Source: an uncultured Lachnospiraceae bacterium
Lineage (GTDB): Bacteria > Bacillota > Clostridia > Lachnospirales > Lachnospiraceae
Direction of reading: 5' to 3'
Length of the DNA: 5,958 nucleotides
Assembly: GCA_910577645.1 (NCBI GenBank)
Contig: CAJTOL010000012.1
Span: forward strand, 86,744-92,701
The notes beneath the pieces are model-generated. The model made no database searches and was not told the origin of the DNA. It worked only from the letters and a program-made list of their open reading frames with translations. Below, piece by piece: positions 1 through 5,544 of the stretch. The position numbers and the translations under genes are program-made. How positions within the stretch are numbered: position 1 is the stretch's first letter; each line of letters begins with the position of its first letter.

Positions 1-1
1 C

Positions 2-676
2 ATTAATCTTTCCTACGCTGTCCAGCCAAGCCCTGACGGGCTGGCCCAGGCTTTTATTATCGGGGAGGAGTTTATCGGAGAGGATTCTGTTGCCATGATT
101 TTAGGCGATAACATTTTCCATGGCCAGGGATTAAAGAAACGCCTTCGGGCGGCTGCCGCCAAAGAAACCGGGGCTACCGTATTCGGTTATTATGTAGACG
201 ACCCGGAGCGGTTTGGCATTGTGGAGTTTGATGAGAAGGGCCGGGCGATCTCTATTGAGGAAAAGCCGTCCAGTCCCAAATCCAACTATTGTGTTACCGG
301 GCTGTATTTTTATGATAACCGTGTGGTAAACTATGCCAAGAACCTGAAGCCCTCCGCCAGAGGGGAGCTGGAGATTACGGATTTAAACCGAATCTATCTG
401 GAAAGCGGGGAATTGGATGTAACCTTAATGGGCCAGGGATTTACCTGGCTGGATACGGGAACCCATGAGTCCTTAGTGGATGCCACGAACTTTGTAAAGA
501 CAGTAGAGACCCATCAGCACAGAAAAATCGCCTGCCTGGAAGAGATCGCCTATTTAAACGGCTGGATTACCAGAGAGCAGGTGCTTGAGACCTATGAGAT
601 ATTAAAGAAAAACCAGTACGGAAGATATTTAAAAGACGTATTAGACGGAAAATATGTAGACAAGCTGTATAACTAG
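2..676 (+). CDS. rfbA: Glucose-1-phosphate thymidylyltransferase, 5'-truncated by window edge
   Basis: This enzyme joins dTTP and glucose-1-phosphate to give dTDP-glucose and pyrophosphate, the first step of dTDP-L-rhamnose synthesis in the cytoplasm. The reading frame is open from base 2, so the gene enters from outside the window. The 224 residues seen are the C-terminal three quarters of a protein usually near 290 aa, and the N-terminal nucleotide-binding GxGTRL loop is missing. Visible family motifs (fragment numbering) are QPSPDGLAQAF near 8-18, LGDNIFHG at 34-41 (its Asp is a metal/sugar-phosphate site in the family), EEKP at 86-89, ELEITD at 122-127 and WLDTGTH at 149-155. The first in-frame ATG, at 95, lies inside the conserved core and is not the real start. 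The gene is followed by rfbB on the same strand, as expected for an rml operon. The match to RmlA is close throughout, with no internal stop. Confidence 0.97.
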   Translation: MNLSYAVQPSPDGLAQAFIIGEEFIGEDSVAMILGDNIFHGQGLKKRLRAAAAKETGATVFGYYVDDPERFGIVEFDEKGRAISIEEKPSSPKSNYCVTGLYFYDNRVVNYAKNLKPSARGELEITDLNRIYLESGELDVTLMGQGFTWLDTGTHESLVDATNFVKTVETHQHRKIACLEEIAYLNGWITREQVLETYEILKKNQYGRYLKDVLDGKYVDKLYN

Positions 677-680
677 TGTA

Positions 681-702
681 CTGACACTAGCGGGGGTGTC
701 AG
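681..702 (+). repeat. Small hairpin in the rfbA-rfbB gap
   Basis: CTGACAC at 681-687 and GTGTCAG at 696-702 are perfect 7-bp inverted repeats around an 8-base loop, five bases after the rfbA stop. No T-run follows, so it does not look like an intrinsic terminator. It could stabilise the 3' end of the rfbA message or act in the leader of rfbB. A second GTCAG at 706-710 could compete for the left arm. The function is inferred only. Confidence 0.55.
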
Positions 703-738
703 GAAGTCAGCAAAGGAGCTACTTCATCAGGAGGAACC

Positions 739-795
739 ATGCTGGGGATATCCCTGTATGCCCGGAAAGCAGGGCGAAGAAGGAGGAAGCTATGA
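739..795 (+). CDS. Possible 18-aa basic leader peptide overlapping the rfbB start
   Basis: An ATG at 739 follows AGGAGG at 729-734 by four bases. It opens an 18-codon frame reading MLGISLYARKAGRRRRKL, which ends in TGA at 793-795. That stop overlaps the rfbB ATG (792-794) in an ATGA arrangement, the classic layout for translational coupling. The run of arginine codons arises partly because the AGGAGG of the rfbB ribosome binding site is read as two Arg codons. I recognise no family. Its own good ribosome binding site and exact overlap argue that it may be translated, but its short length means chance is quite possible. Confidence 0.35.
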   Translation: MLGISLYARKAGRRRRKL

Positions 796-1817
796 AGATT
801 ATTGTAACAGGCGGAGCGGGATTTATCGGAGGAAACTTCGTACACCATATGGTAAAGAAATACCCGGATTATGAGATTATCAATCTGGATTTATTAACCT
901 ATGCGGGAAATCTGGAGACCTTAAAGCCGGTGGAGGATAAACCCAACTACAAGTTTGTAAAGGGGGATATTGCAGACCGGGAGTTTATATTTGATTTATT
1001 TGAGAAGGAGAAGCCGGATATTGTAGTAAACTTTGCGGCGGAGAGTCATGTAGACCGTTCCATTACGGACCCGGAGATCTTTGTGCGGACCAATGTAATG
1101 GGAACTACCACGCTGCTGGATGCCTGCAAGAAGTATGGGATAAAGAGGTTCCATCAGGTATCCACAGATGAGGTATACGGGGATCTGCCCTTAGACCGTC
1201 CGGACTTATTCTTTACCGAGGAAACGCCGTTACACACATCCAGCCCATATTCGTCCGCCAAGGCCAGCGCGGACCTGTTTGTACTGGCCTATCACAGAAC
1301 CTATGGGATGCCGGTGACGATTTCCCGATGCTCCAACAACTATGGCCCGTATCACTTCCCGGAGAAGCTGATCCCGCTGATTATCAGCCGAGCATTGGCA
1401 GATGAGGAGATTCCGGTATATGGGACAGGAGAGAATGTAAGGGACTGGCTGCATGTATCGGATCACTGTGAAGCGATAGATTTAATTCTGCATAAAGGAA
1501 AAGAAGGGGAAGTTTACAATATAGGAGGTCACAACGAGAGGACCAACCTGGAGGTAGTAAAGACGGTGTTAAAGGCCCTTAATAAGCCGGAGAGCTTAAT
1601 CCGTTTTGTATCGGATCGTCTGGGGCATGACAGAAGATATGCGATAGACCCAAAGAAGCTGGAGAAGGAGCTGGGGTGGGAGCCCAAGTACACCTTTGAT
1701 ACCGGGATCAAGGAGACGATAGAGTGGTATTTAGAGAATCAGGACTGGTGGAAGCACATCATCAGCGGGGAATACAGCCAGTATTTTGATAAGATGTATG
1801 GAGAACAGCTAAAATAA
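792..1817 (+). CDS. rfbB: dTDP-glucose 4,6-dehydratase
   Basis: This is the second enzyme of dTDP-L-rhamnose synthesis. It uses bound NAD to convert dTDP-glucose to dTDP-4-keto-6-deoxyglucose, and is a cytoplasmic member of the extended short-chain dehydrogenase family. The 341-aa length is normal. The N-terminal Rossmann motif GGAGFIG is at residues 7-13, the TDE triad that marks RmlB (active-site Asp-Glu) at 125-127, and the catalytic YSSAK (Tyr153, Lys157) at 153-157. SNNYGPYHFPEKLIP at 181-195 and NVRDWLHV at 215-222 are also typical. I chose the ATG at 792 because AGGAGG sits at 781-786 and the Rossmann strand starts at residue 2. An in-frame GTG at 696 would add 32 residues of unlike sequence and lies in a hairpin. 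The stop of a possible leader ORF overlaps the start, suggesting coupling. Confidence 0.97.
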   Translation: MKIIVTGGAGFIGGNFVHHMVKKYPDYEIINLDLLTYAGNLETLKPVEDKPNYKFVKGDIADREFIFDLFEKEKPDIVVNFAAESHVDRSITDPEIFVRTNVMGTTTLLDACKKYGIKRFHQVSTDEVYGDLPLDRPDLFFTEETPLHTSSPYSSAKASADLFVLAYHRTYGMPVTISRCSNNYGPYHFPEKLIPLIISRALADEEIPVYGTGENVRDWLHVSDHCEAIDLILHKGKEGEVYNIGGHNERTNLEVVKTVLKALNKPESLIRFVSDRLGHDRRYAIDPKKLEKELGWEPKYTFDTGIKETIEWYLENQDWWKHIISGEYSQYFDKMYGEQLK

Positions 1818-1834
1818 CATTACCGCGCAACGGG

Positions 1835-1926
1835 GCGCCTGGAAACAGCAGAGGAACACCGCGCAGCAGGGATTTCCTATTTCCTACTTGCTGGGCAGCG
1901 GGAACCCCTTGTTTTCAGGCGCTTTT
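1835..1926 (+). terminator. Long hairpin with T-run between rfbB and rfbD; attenuator or partial terminator
   Basis: GCGCCTGGAAACA at 1835-1847 pairs with TGTTTTCAGGCGC at 1910-1922, giving 13 consecutive pairs with one G-T wobble. It is followed at once by TTTT at 1923-1926. Inside, CCGC/GCGG (1859-1862 with 1898-1901) and CAGCAGG with CTTGCTG (1864-1870 with 1887-1893) extend the arm, so the RNA could fold into one long imperfect hairpin of about 88 bases. The strong stem plus U-tract suits termination or attenuation, but rfbD follows on the same strand with its ribosome binding site only eight bases after the stem, so partial read-through is likely. It could also be a dispersed palindromic repeat. 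Confidence 0.55.
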
Positions 1927-1946
1927 AATTAAGGAGGAGCAGGAAA

Positions 1947-2795
1947 ATGAAAATTCTCATAACCGGATCAAAAGGCCAGTTGGGCCATGATTTGATGAAT
2001 GAATTTGACAAACGGGGCGTTGAGTATATCGGTGTGGATGTAGCGGAGATGGATATTACAGATGCGAAAGCTTGCCGTCAGGTAATTACAGAGGCAAAAC
2101 CGGATGCAGTTATCCACTGCGCTGCATATACTGCAGTAGATGCGGCAGAAGACAATGTAGAGCTGTGCCGCAAGATTAACGCAGAGGGAACCAAAAACAT
2201 TGCAGAGGTATGCCGGGATCTGGACGTGAAGCTGATGTATATCAGTACCGACTATGTGTTTAACGGCGAAGGCGTCCGCCCCTGGGAGCCGGATGACCAC
2301 AGAGAGCCTCTGAATATCTATGGACTTACCAAATATGAGGGCGAGGTTTATATTGAAAGGCTGGTAAAGAAATATTTTACCGTCAGGATTGCCTGGGTAT
2401 TTGGAGTCAACGGTAAAAACTTTATTAAAACTATGCTGCGGTTAGGAAAGGAAAAAGGGGCAGTCAGTGTGGTAAATGATCAGATTGGTTCTCCTACCTA
2501 TACCTATGACTTAGCCCGGCTTTTGGCAGATATGATTGAGACTGAAGAATACGGCCGTTATCACGCCACCAACGAGGGTCTGTGCAGCTGGTATGAGTTT
2601 GCCTGTGAGATTTTCCGGCAGGCGGGTATGGATAACGTCAGGGTGACCCCGGTGGATTCCAGCCAGTTTCCGGCCAGGGCCAAACGTCCCAAAAACAGCC
2701 GTATGGATCAGTCAAAGCTGGTGGAAAAAGGCTTTACCCCCCTTCCAACCTGGCAGGATGCTCTGGGGCGGTATTTAAAGGAGATTGATTACTAA
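1947..2795 (+). CDS. rfbD: dTDP-4-dehydrorhamnose reductase
   Basis: This is the last enzyme of the dTDP-L-rhamnose pathway. It reduces dTDP-4-keto-L-rhamnose to dTDP-L-rhamnose with NAD(P)H in the cytoplasm. It is 282 aa, the usual length. The nucleotide-binding GSKGQLG motif is at residues 7-13, CAAYTAVDAAE at 58-68, STDYVF at 100-105, the catalytic YGLTK (Tyr125, Lys129) at 125-129, the substrate-side DQIGSPTYT at 178-186 and RPKNS at 247-251. All are hallmarks of RmlD. The start at 1947 has AAGGAGGAG at 1931-1939 ahead of it. It is separated from rfbB by 129 bases that hold a long hairpin, so its expression may be set partly by attenuation. rmlC, the epimerase that makes its substrate, is not in the window. 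Confidence 0.97.
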   Translation: MKILITGSKGQLGHDLMNEFDKRGVEYIGVDVAEMDITDAKACRQVITEAKPDAVIHCAAYTAVDAAEDNVELCRKINAEGTKNIAEVCRDLDVKLMYISTDYVFNGEGVRPWEPDDHREPLNIYGLTKYEGEVYIERLVKKYFTVRIAWVFGVNGKNFIKTMLRLGKEKGAVSVVNDQIGSPTYTYDLARLLADMIETEEYGRYHATNEGLCSWYEFACEIFRQAGMDNVRVTPVDSSQFPARAKRPKNSRMDQSKLVEKGFTPLPTWQDALGRYLKEIDY

Positions 2796-2866
2796 AGAAG
2801 CAGGCCCTCTCACCAGATGAAAACAGAAAGGCCATTGAGGCTCATAAAACAGGAGGATATAGAGTA

Positions 2867-4219
2867 ATGGGAAAATATTTTGGAACGGACGGCTTTCGAG
2901 GCGAAGCAAATGTGGATTTAACAGTAGAGCATGCCTATAAGGTAGGGCGCTTTTTAGGCTGGTACTATGGGCAGAAAAATCCGGATGAGCGTACCCGGGT
3001 GGTTATCGGAAAGGATACTAGGCGCAGCAGCTATATGTTTGAGTATTCCCTGGTTTCCGGCCTTACTGCGTCGGGAGCAGATGTTTACCTTCTCCATGTA
3101 ACGACTACTCCCAGTGTTTCTTATGTGGTAAGAACCGAGGAATTTGACTGTGGCATTATGATCTCTGCCAGCCATAATCCCTATTACGATAACGGTATTA
3201 AGGTTATCAATGAGAGAGGAGAAAAGCTGGAAGAAAGCGTAATCGTTGAAATCGAGAAATACTTAGACGGGGAAATGGGAGAGATTCCCATGGCAAGAAG
3301 GGATCATATTGGACGCACGGTAGATTTTGCTGCCGGAAGAAATCGTTATATCGGATATCTGATTTCCATTGCAACCCGTTCCTTTAAAAATATGAAGGTG
3401 GCCCTGGACTGTGCCAACGGCAGCGCCTCCACCATTGCCAAGAGCGTATTTGACGCTTTGGGAGCAGAGACTCATGTGATTTCCAACGAGCCAAACGGTT
3501 TAAATATTAACAATGGGTGTGGCTCCACCCACATTGAAAATCTCCAGGCTTTTGTCAAAAATGAAGGCTGTGATGTGGGATTTGCCTATGACGGAGATGC
3601 AGATCGCTGTCTGGCCGTGGACAAAGACGGCAGACTGGTAGACGGCGATGTGATTATGTACATCTGTGGTAAATATATGAAGGAGCAGGGAACTTTGCTT
3701 AATAATACAGTAGTTACCACAGTAATGTCCAACTTTGGCCTTTACAAGGCCTTTGATCGGGACGGCATCCGCTATGAAAAGACTGCGGTAGGCGATAAAT
3801 ACGTTTATGAAAATATGTCCGCTAACGGCTACTGCCTGGGAGGCGAGCAGTCCGGACACATTATTTTCAGCAAAAATGCAACTACCGGAGACGGGATTCT
3901 GACCTCCTTGAAGGTGATGGAAGTGATTCTGGAGAAAAAACAGTCTTTAGATAAGCTGGCATCCCAGATACAGATCTACCCCCAAGTGCTGAAAAATGTC
4001 CGGGTTAAGGATAAAACCGCAGCCCAGGATGATGCGGATGTAAAGAGTGAGGTTGAAAAGGTAGCGGAAAGTCTGGGAGACACCGGGCGCATCCTTCTGC
4101 GCCAGAGCGGTACCGAGCCGGTAGTCCGGGTTATGGTGGAAGCTCCAGAGCTGGAAACCTGTGAAAAGTACGTGGATCAGGTAATTAAAGTAATGGGTGA
4201 TAAAGGGCATTTTGTATAA
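2867..4219 (+). CDS. glmM: Phosphoglucosamine mutase-type alpha-D-phosphohexomutase
   Basis: The protein is predicted to interconvert glucosamine-6-phosphate and glucosamine-1-phosphate on the way to UDP-GlcNAc and peptidoglycan. At 450 aa it has the normal family length, and all four domain signatures are present. These are FGTDGFRG at residues 5-12, the phosphoserine loop SASHNP at 100-105 (Ser102 expected to carry the phosphate), the magnesium loop DGDADR at 242-247, the sugar-binding loop GEQSGH at 326-331 and the phosphate-binding RQSGTEP at 412-418. Gln in GEQSGH favours GlmM over phosphomanno- or phosphoglucomutases, which usually have GEMSGH. Next to rml genes it could also help supply hexose-1-phosphate for dTDP-glucose, but that is inference. 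AGGAGG at 2851-2856 lies ten bases before the ATG. No convincing terminator follows the stop. Confidence 0.9.
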   Translation: MGKYFGTDGFRGEANVDLTVEHAYKVGRFLGWYYGQKNPDERTRVVIGKDTRRSSYMFEYSLVSGLTASGADVYLLHVTTTPSVSYVVRTEEFDCGIMISASHNPYYDNGIKVINERGEKLEESVIVEIEKYLDGEMGEIPMARRDHIGRTVDFAAGRNRYIGYLISIATRSFKNMKVALDCANGSASTIAKSVFDALGAETHVISNEPNGLNINNGCGSTHIENLQAFVKNEGCDVGFAYDGDADRCLAVDKDGRLVDGDVIMYICGKYMKEQGTLLNNTVVTTVMSNFGLYKAFDRDGIRYEKTAVGDKYVYENMSANGYCLGGEQSGHIIFSKNATTGDGILTSLKVMEVILEKKQSLDKLASQIQIYPQVLKNVRVKDKTAAQDDADVKSEVEKVAESLGDTGRILLRQSGTEPVVRVMVEAPELETCEKYVDQVIKVMGDKGHFV

Positions 4220-4433
4220 AAGCAGATTGGTTTGCCACAAACTTTTGCTGGGGTGTTCTTTGCTTGCATTGCTGATAATACCGGTTCCGGGAGAAAGTGG
4301 ATTTTATGATGAGGGCGAACTAGTTTGGCCATTTTCCCAGATTAAGACGCTTAAAGGACAAATTATTCTAAATAATACCCGCATTTGGCTTGTAAAGCCG
4401 ATAACCATATTTTTTAGTGTAGTAATAATATAA
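4197..4433 (+). CDS. Doubtful 78-aa ORF with hydrophobic N-terminus, possibly a gene remnant
   Basis: A frame open from a GTG at 4197, overlapping the end of glmM by 23 bases, could encode 78 residues. It has a basic start, then a hydrophobic stretch LLLGCSLLALLIIPVP at about residues 16-31 that resembles a signal peptide or membrane anchor, then FYDEGE and a second hydrophobic stretch at the C-terminus. No good ribosome binding site precedes the GTG; a TTG at 4212 or 4227 could serve instead. The stop TAA at 4431-4433 lies only a few bases outside the IS1182-type element. I do not recognise the family. It may be a small membrane protein, the remains of the gene that once followed glmM, or chance. 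Confidence 0.25.
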   Translation: MIKGILYKSRLVCHKLLLGCSLLALLIIPVPGESGFYDEGELVWPFSQIKTLKGQIILNNTRIWLVKPITIFFSVVII

Positions 4434-4439
4434 CATTGG

Positions 4440-4453
4440 GGGTGTCGCAAAAT
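4440..4453 (+). repeat. Left terminal inverted repeat of the IS1182-type element
   Basis: GGGTGTCGCAAAAT pairs with the right end at 4966-4980. Two further G's precede it at 4438-4439, so the outer boundary is uncertain by a base or two. Confidence 0.7.
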
Positions 4454-4486
4454 CATCAAATTAGATGATTGAACGATGCCCTCGCT

Positions 4487-4870
4487 CTATATATGCAAAA
4501 ATCCAGAAAGAATCTCCAGTTTTACTTTGGTTTTTCCACGAAGTAGAAATCTTTGGAATTCATAATCATTTTTCAGAACCCCAAATGCTCCTTCTACTTG
4601 TATCGAGCGGTTCATCCGATATAGAATCCCTTTTTCGCTCAGGATATTATCATAGGATTCCTGACGTTTCTCTAAAAAATTTTTGGAAATATACAGGCGC
4701 TTGTTCCCTTTGGCACGAGTACATTTCTCATGCGATAGTCTTATGTGCATAAACGTAGCGTCCGGATCTATCTTGCAATAATTATTCCTTCCCTGGATTA
4801 ATGGTAAAACAAGTTGATAAACTGCGCCAAGTTCGGTATAATTTTTATGGTATTTTAATTTACTAGGCAT
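4487..4870 (-). pseudogene. IS1182-family transposase, doubly deleted but in frame
   Basis: This 127-codon frame is a patchwork of an IS1182 transposase. Residues 9-24 (KNYTELGAVYQLVLPL) match the family N-terminus. At about residue 25 the sequence jumps to GRNNYCKIDPDATFM (27-41), which normally lies mid-protein. After about residue 43 it jumps again to HEKCTRAKGNKRLYISK and on to the C-terminal hallmark RSIQVEGAFGVLKNDYEFQRFLLRGK (88-113), where the Glu of QVEG is expected to be the last acid of the DDE catalytic set. The usual C-terminal tail (YNINKLHxKIQ) is replaced by SGFLHI and a stop. Roughly 350-400 residues, including the other catalytic acids, are missing, so no activity is expected. 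No ribosome binding site is seen; TATAAT (minus strand, 4881-4876) lies just upstream. The frame remains open despite the deletions. Confidence 0.8.
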
Positions 4871-4890
4871 ATCTTATTATACCACGGATG

Positions 4891-4922
4891 GCAGGTTCTT
4901 CGGAACCTGCTTTTCTGTTTTT
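4891..4922 (+). terminator. Perfect UUCG-loop hairpin with T-rich tail inside the element
   Basis: GCAGGTTC (4891-4898), loop TTCG (4899-4902) and GAACCTGC (4903-4910) form a perfect 8-bp stem with the extra-stable UUCG tetraloop. It is followed by TTTTCTGTTTTT, a good intrinsic terminator on the plus strand. The tail is also the left arm of a second perfect hairpin, TTTTCTGTT (4911-4919) with AACAGAAAA (4924-4932). It lies just upstream of the minus-strand transposase start, where it could shield either side from outside transcription. Confidence 0.65.
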
Positions 4923-4947
4923 GAACAGAAAAATGGAGTGCTGCACC

Positions 4948-4967
4948 ATAGATGATCACTCATCTAT
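4948..4967. repeat. Subterminal palindrome at right end of the element
   Basis: ATAGATGA (4948-4955) and TCATCTAT (4960-4967) are perfect 8-bp inverted repeats around TCAC, just inside the right terminal repeat. A matching but weaker hairpin, ATCATC (4452-4457) and GATGAT (4464-4469), sits just inside the left end. These may help the transposase recognise the ends. Confidence 0.6.
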
Positions 4968-4980
4968 TTTGCAACCACCC
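4966..4980 (-). repeat. Right terminal inverted repeat of the IS1182-type element
   Basis: Read on the minus strand this is GGGTGGTTGCAAAAT. It matches the left end except for one inserted base and one C/T difference. Confidence 0.7.
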
Positions 4981-5034
4981 TTTAACGATCCATCACATTG
5001 ATTTTCTGGCTAAAACTGTAAAAGTCAGGTTAAA

Positions 5035-5183
5035 TGTACAAACGAAAATCTGGGAATCTTGCTTACAAAATGAGAATTTTATTTACAAAACAGGACTCTT
5101 AAGTTACAAATAGGATTCTCACCTTGCAATTTACCGTCTTGTTTTGCAATTCATCCTTGATTTTTGAAATAGCAAATCTAAAC
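5035..5183. repeat. Degenerate array of about 20-21-bp units; possible transposon end or operator array
   Basis: Units start at 5063 (TTACAAAATGAGAATTTTAT), 5083 (TTACAAAACAGGACTCTTAA), 5104 (TTACAAATAGGATTCTCACC), 5124 (TTGCAATTTACCGTCTTGTT), 5144 (TTGCAATTCATCCTTGATTT) and 5164 (TTGAAATAGC and on). The spacing is 20, 21, 20, 20 and 20 bases. A related copy begins at 5035 with TGTACAAACG and carries GGGAATCTT further in. The first three units share roughly TTACAAA, then AGGA or AGAA, then a T-rich end; later ones decay. Spacing near two helical turns puts each site on the same DNA face, as expected for a multimeric binding protein. Such arrays starting with TGT are typical of Tn7/Tn5053-type transposon ends bound by TnsB/TniA, but could also be control sites for the module that follows. 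No gene is seen from 4983 to 5311. Confidence 0.55.
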
Positions 5184-5220
5184 TGCGAGTTCGTAAAGCA
5201 TAAATTTGAAATTTTGCTAT
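5169..5220. repeat. Inverted repeat ATAGCAAA / TTTGCTAT upstream of the regulator promoter
   Basis: ATAGCAAA at 5169-5176 and TTTGCTAT at 5213-5220 are perfect 8-bp inverted repeats 36 bases apart, ending just before the -35 region. TTTGAAAT is also repeated directly at 5163 and 5205, 42 bases apart, which is two units of the neighbouring array. They may be operator half-sites; this is inference. Confidence 0.4.
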
Positions 5221-5225
5221 CTTGA

Positions 5226-5254
5226 TTGTACTATTCGCACTTCTATGCTATGAT
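5226..5254 (+). promoter_or_regulatory. Extended -10 promoter for the HTH-brxA module
   Basis: TTGTAC (5226-5231), a 17-base spacer and TATGAT (5249-5254) fit a sigma-A promoter. TG at 5246-5247 makes it an extended -10, which offsets the weak -35. Transcription would start near 5261, about 50 bases before the regulator ATG. A dyad TCTAT (5242-5246) and ATAGA (5253-5257) brackets the -10 and is a candidate operator for autorepression by the HTH protein. Confidence 0.55.
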
Positions 5255-5311
5255 AGAGGAAGTAACGAGAATACTGAACTTTGAGCAGGAATAATGGTAA
5301 GAGGTGACAAT

Positions 5312-5530
5312 ATGGCAGTATGCTATAAAAAGCTGTGGAAAATGCTGATTGATAAAGACATGATTAAAAAAGACTTGCGCTTGCAGACTGGTTTCAGTAC
5401 GACAACAATGTCGAAGTTGTCTAAAGATGAAAATGTCAGCATGGATGTATTAGAAAAAATTTGTTCCGTATTAAATTGCGATGTTGGAGACATCATGGAA
5501 TTTGTTCCTGATAAAAAAGAGGAACCGTAA
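5312..5530 (+). CDS. Small XRE/Cro-CI-type helix-turn-helix regulator
   Basis: The protein is 72 aa, one complete HTH domain and little else, as in Cro-like repressors. An N-terminal helix (YKKLWKMLIDKDMIKKDL, about residues 5-22) precedes the turn LQTGFSTTTMSKLSKDENV (about 24-42), where the recognition helix is expected. VSMDVLEKICSVLNCDVGDIMEFVPD closes the fold in the way common to this family in Firmicutes. I chose the ATG at 5312 because AGAGGTGA (5300-5307) precedes it and family members begin MAVxYKKLW. An in-frame ATG at 5294 would add six residues behind a poorer site. Its stop overlaps the brxA ribosome binding site, so the two genes are probably co-transcribed. It likely represses its own promoter and hence the defence genes. 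Similar proteins also precede restriction-modification genes, so the role is inferred from context. Confidence 0.85.
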   Translation: MAVCYKKLWKMLIDKDMIKKDLRLQTGFSTTTMSKLSKDENVSMDVLEKICSVLNCDVGDIMEFVPDKKEEP

Positions 5531-5544
5531 GGAGGCAAAAAATT

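Larger units (their letters stand above)
4440..4980 (-). mobile_element. Internally deleted IS1182-family element, about 541 bp
   Basis: The left end GGGTGTCGCAAAAT (4440-4453) and right end ATTTTGCAACCACCC (4966-4980) are terminal inverted repeats with one mismatch and one gap. Inside is a minus-strand frame with clear IS1182-family transposase signatures, but most of the protein has been removed. Each end also has a subterminal hairpin (ATCATC/GATGAT at 4452-4469; ATAGATGA/TCATCTAT at 4948-4967). No convincing target duplication is visible: TAACAT near 4431 and TAACGAT near 4983 resemble each other but do not abut the ends. Intact members of the family carry a transposase of roughly 450-550 aa, so this copy cannot move unaided. 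It sits between the core sugar operon and the accessory module. Confidence 0.8.

Noticed and set aside
696..791. GTG-initiated 32-codon N-terminal extension of rfbB
   Set aside because: It lies in a hairpin, has no like sequence in the family, and the ATG at 792 has a better ribosome binding site and begins exactly at the Rossmann fold.
2817..2867. 16-codon ORF ending in TAATG overlap with the glmM start
   Set aside because: It mirrors the leader ORF before rfbB, but no ribosome binding site precedes its ATG, so it is most likely chance.
4387..4415. Possible terminator GGCTT/AAGCC followed by a T-run
   Set aside because: The stem is only five pairs and the T-run begins about ten bases after it, so it does not fit an intrinsic terminator.
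4465..4752. Plus-strand ORF of 95 aa through the IS element
   Set aside because: It lies antisense to the clear transposase frame and has no family features. Its AKIQK resembles the lost transposase tail motif but is too short to mean much.
4431..4990. Target-site duplication around the IS1182-type element (TAACAT versus TAACGAT)
   Set aside because: The two copies are not identical and do not directly abut the terminal repeats.
5035..5183. CRISPR array
   Set aside because: The units are degenerate with no constant repeat and unique spacer alternation; the whole 20-21-bp unit recurs without spacers.
5294..5311. Upstream ATG for the HTH gene
   Set aside because: Its ribosome binding site is weak and too close, while AGAGGTGA before the ATG at 5312 is well placed and gives the usual family start.
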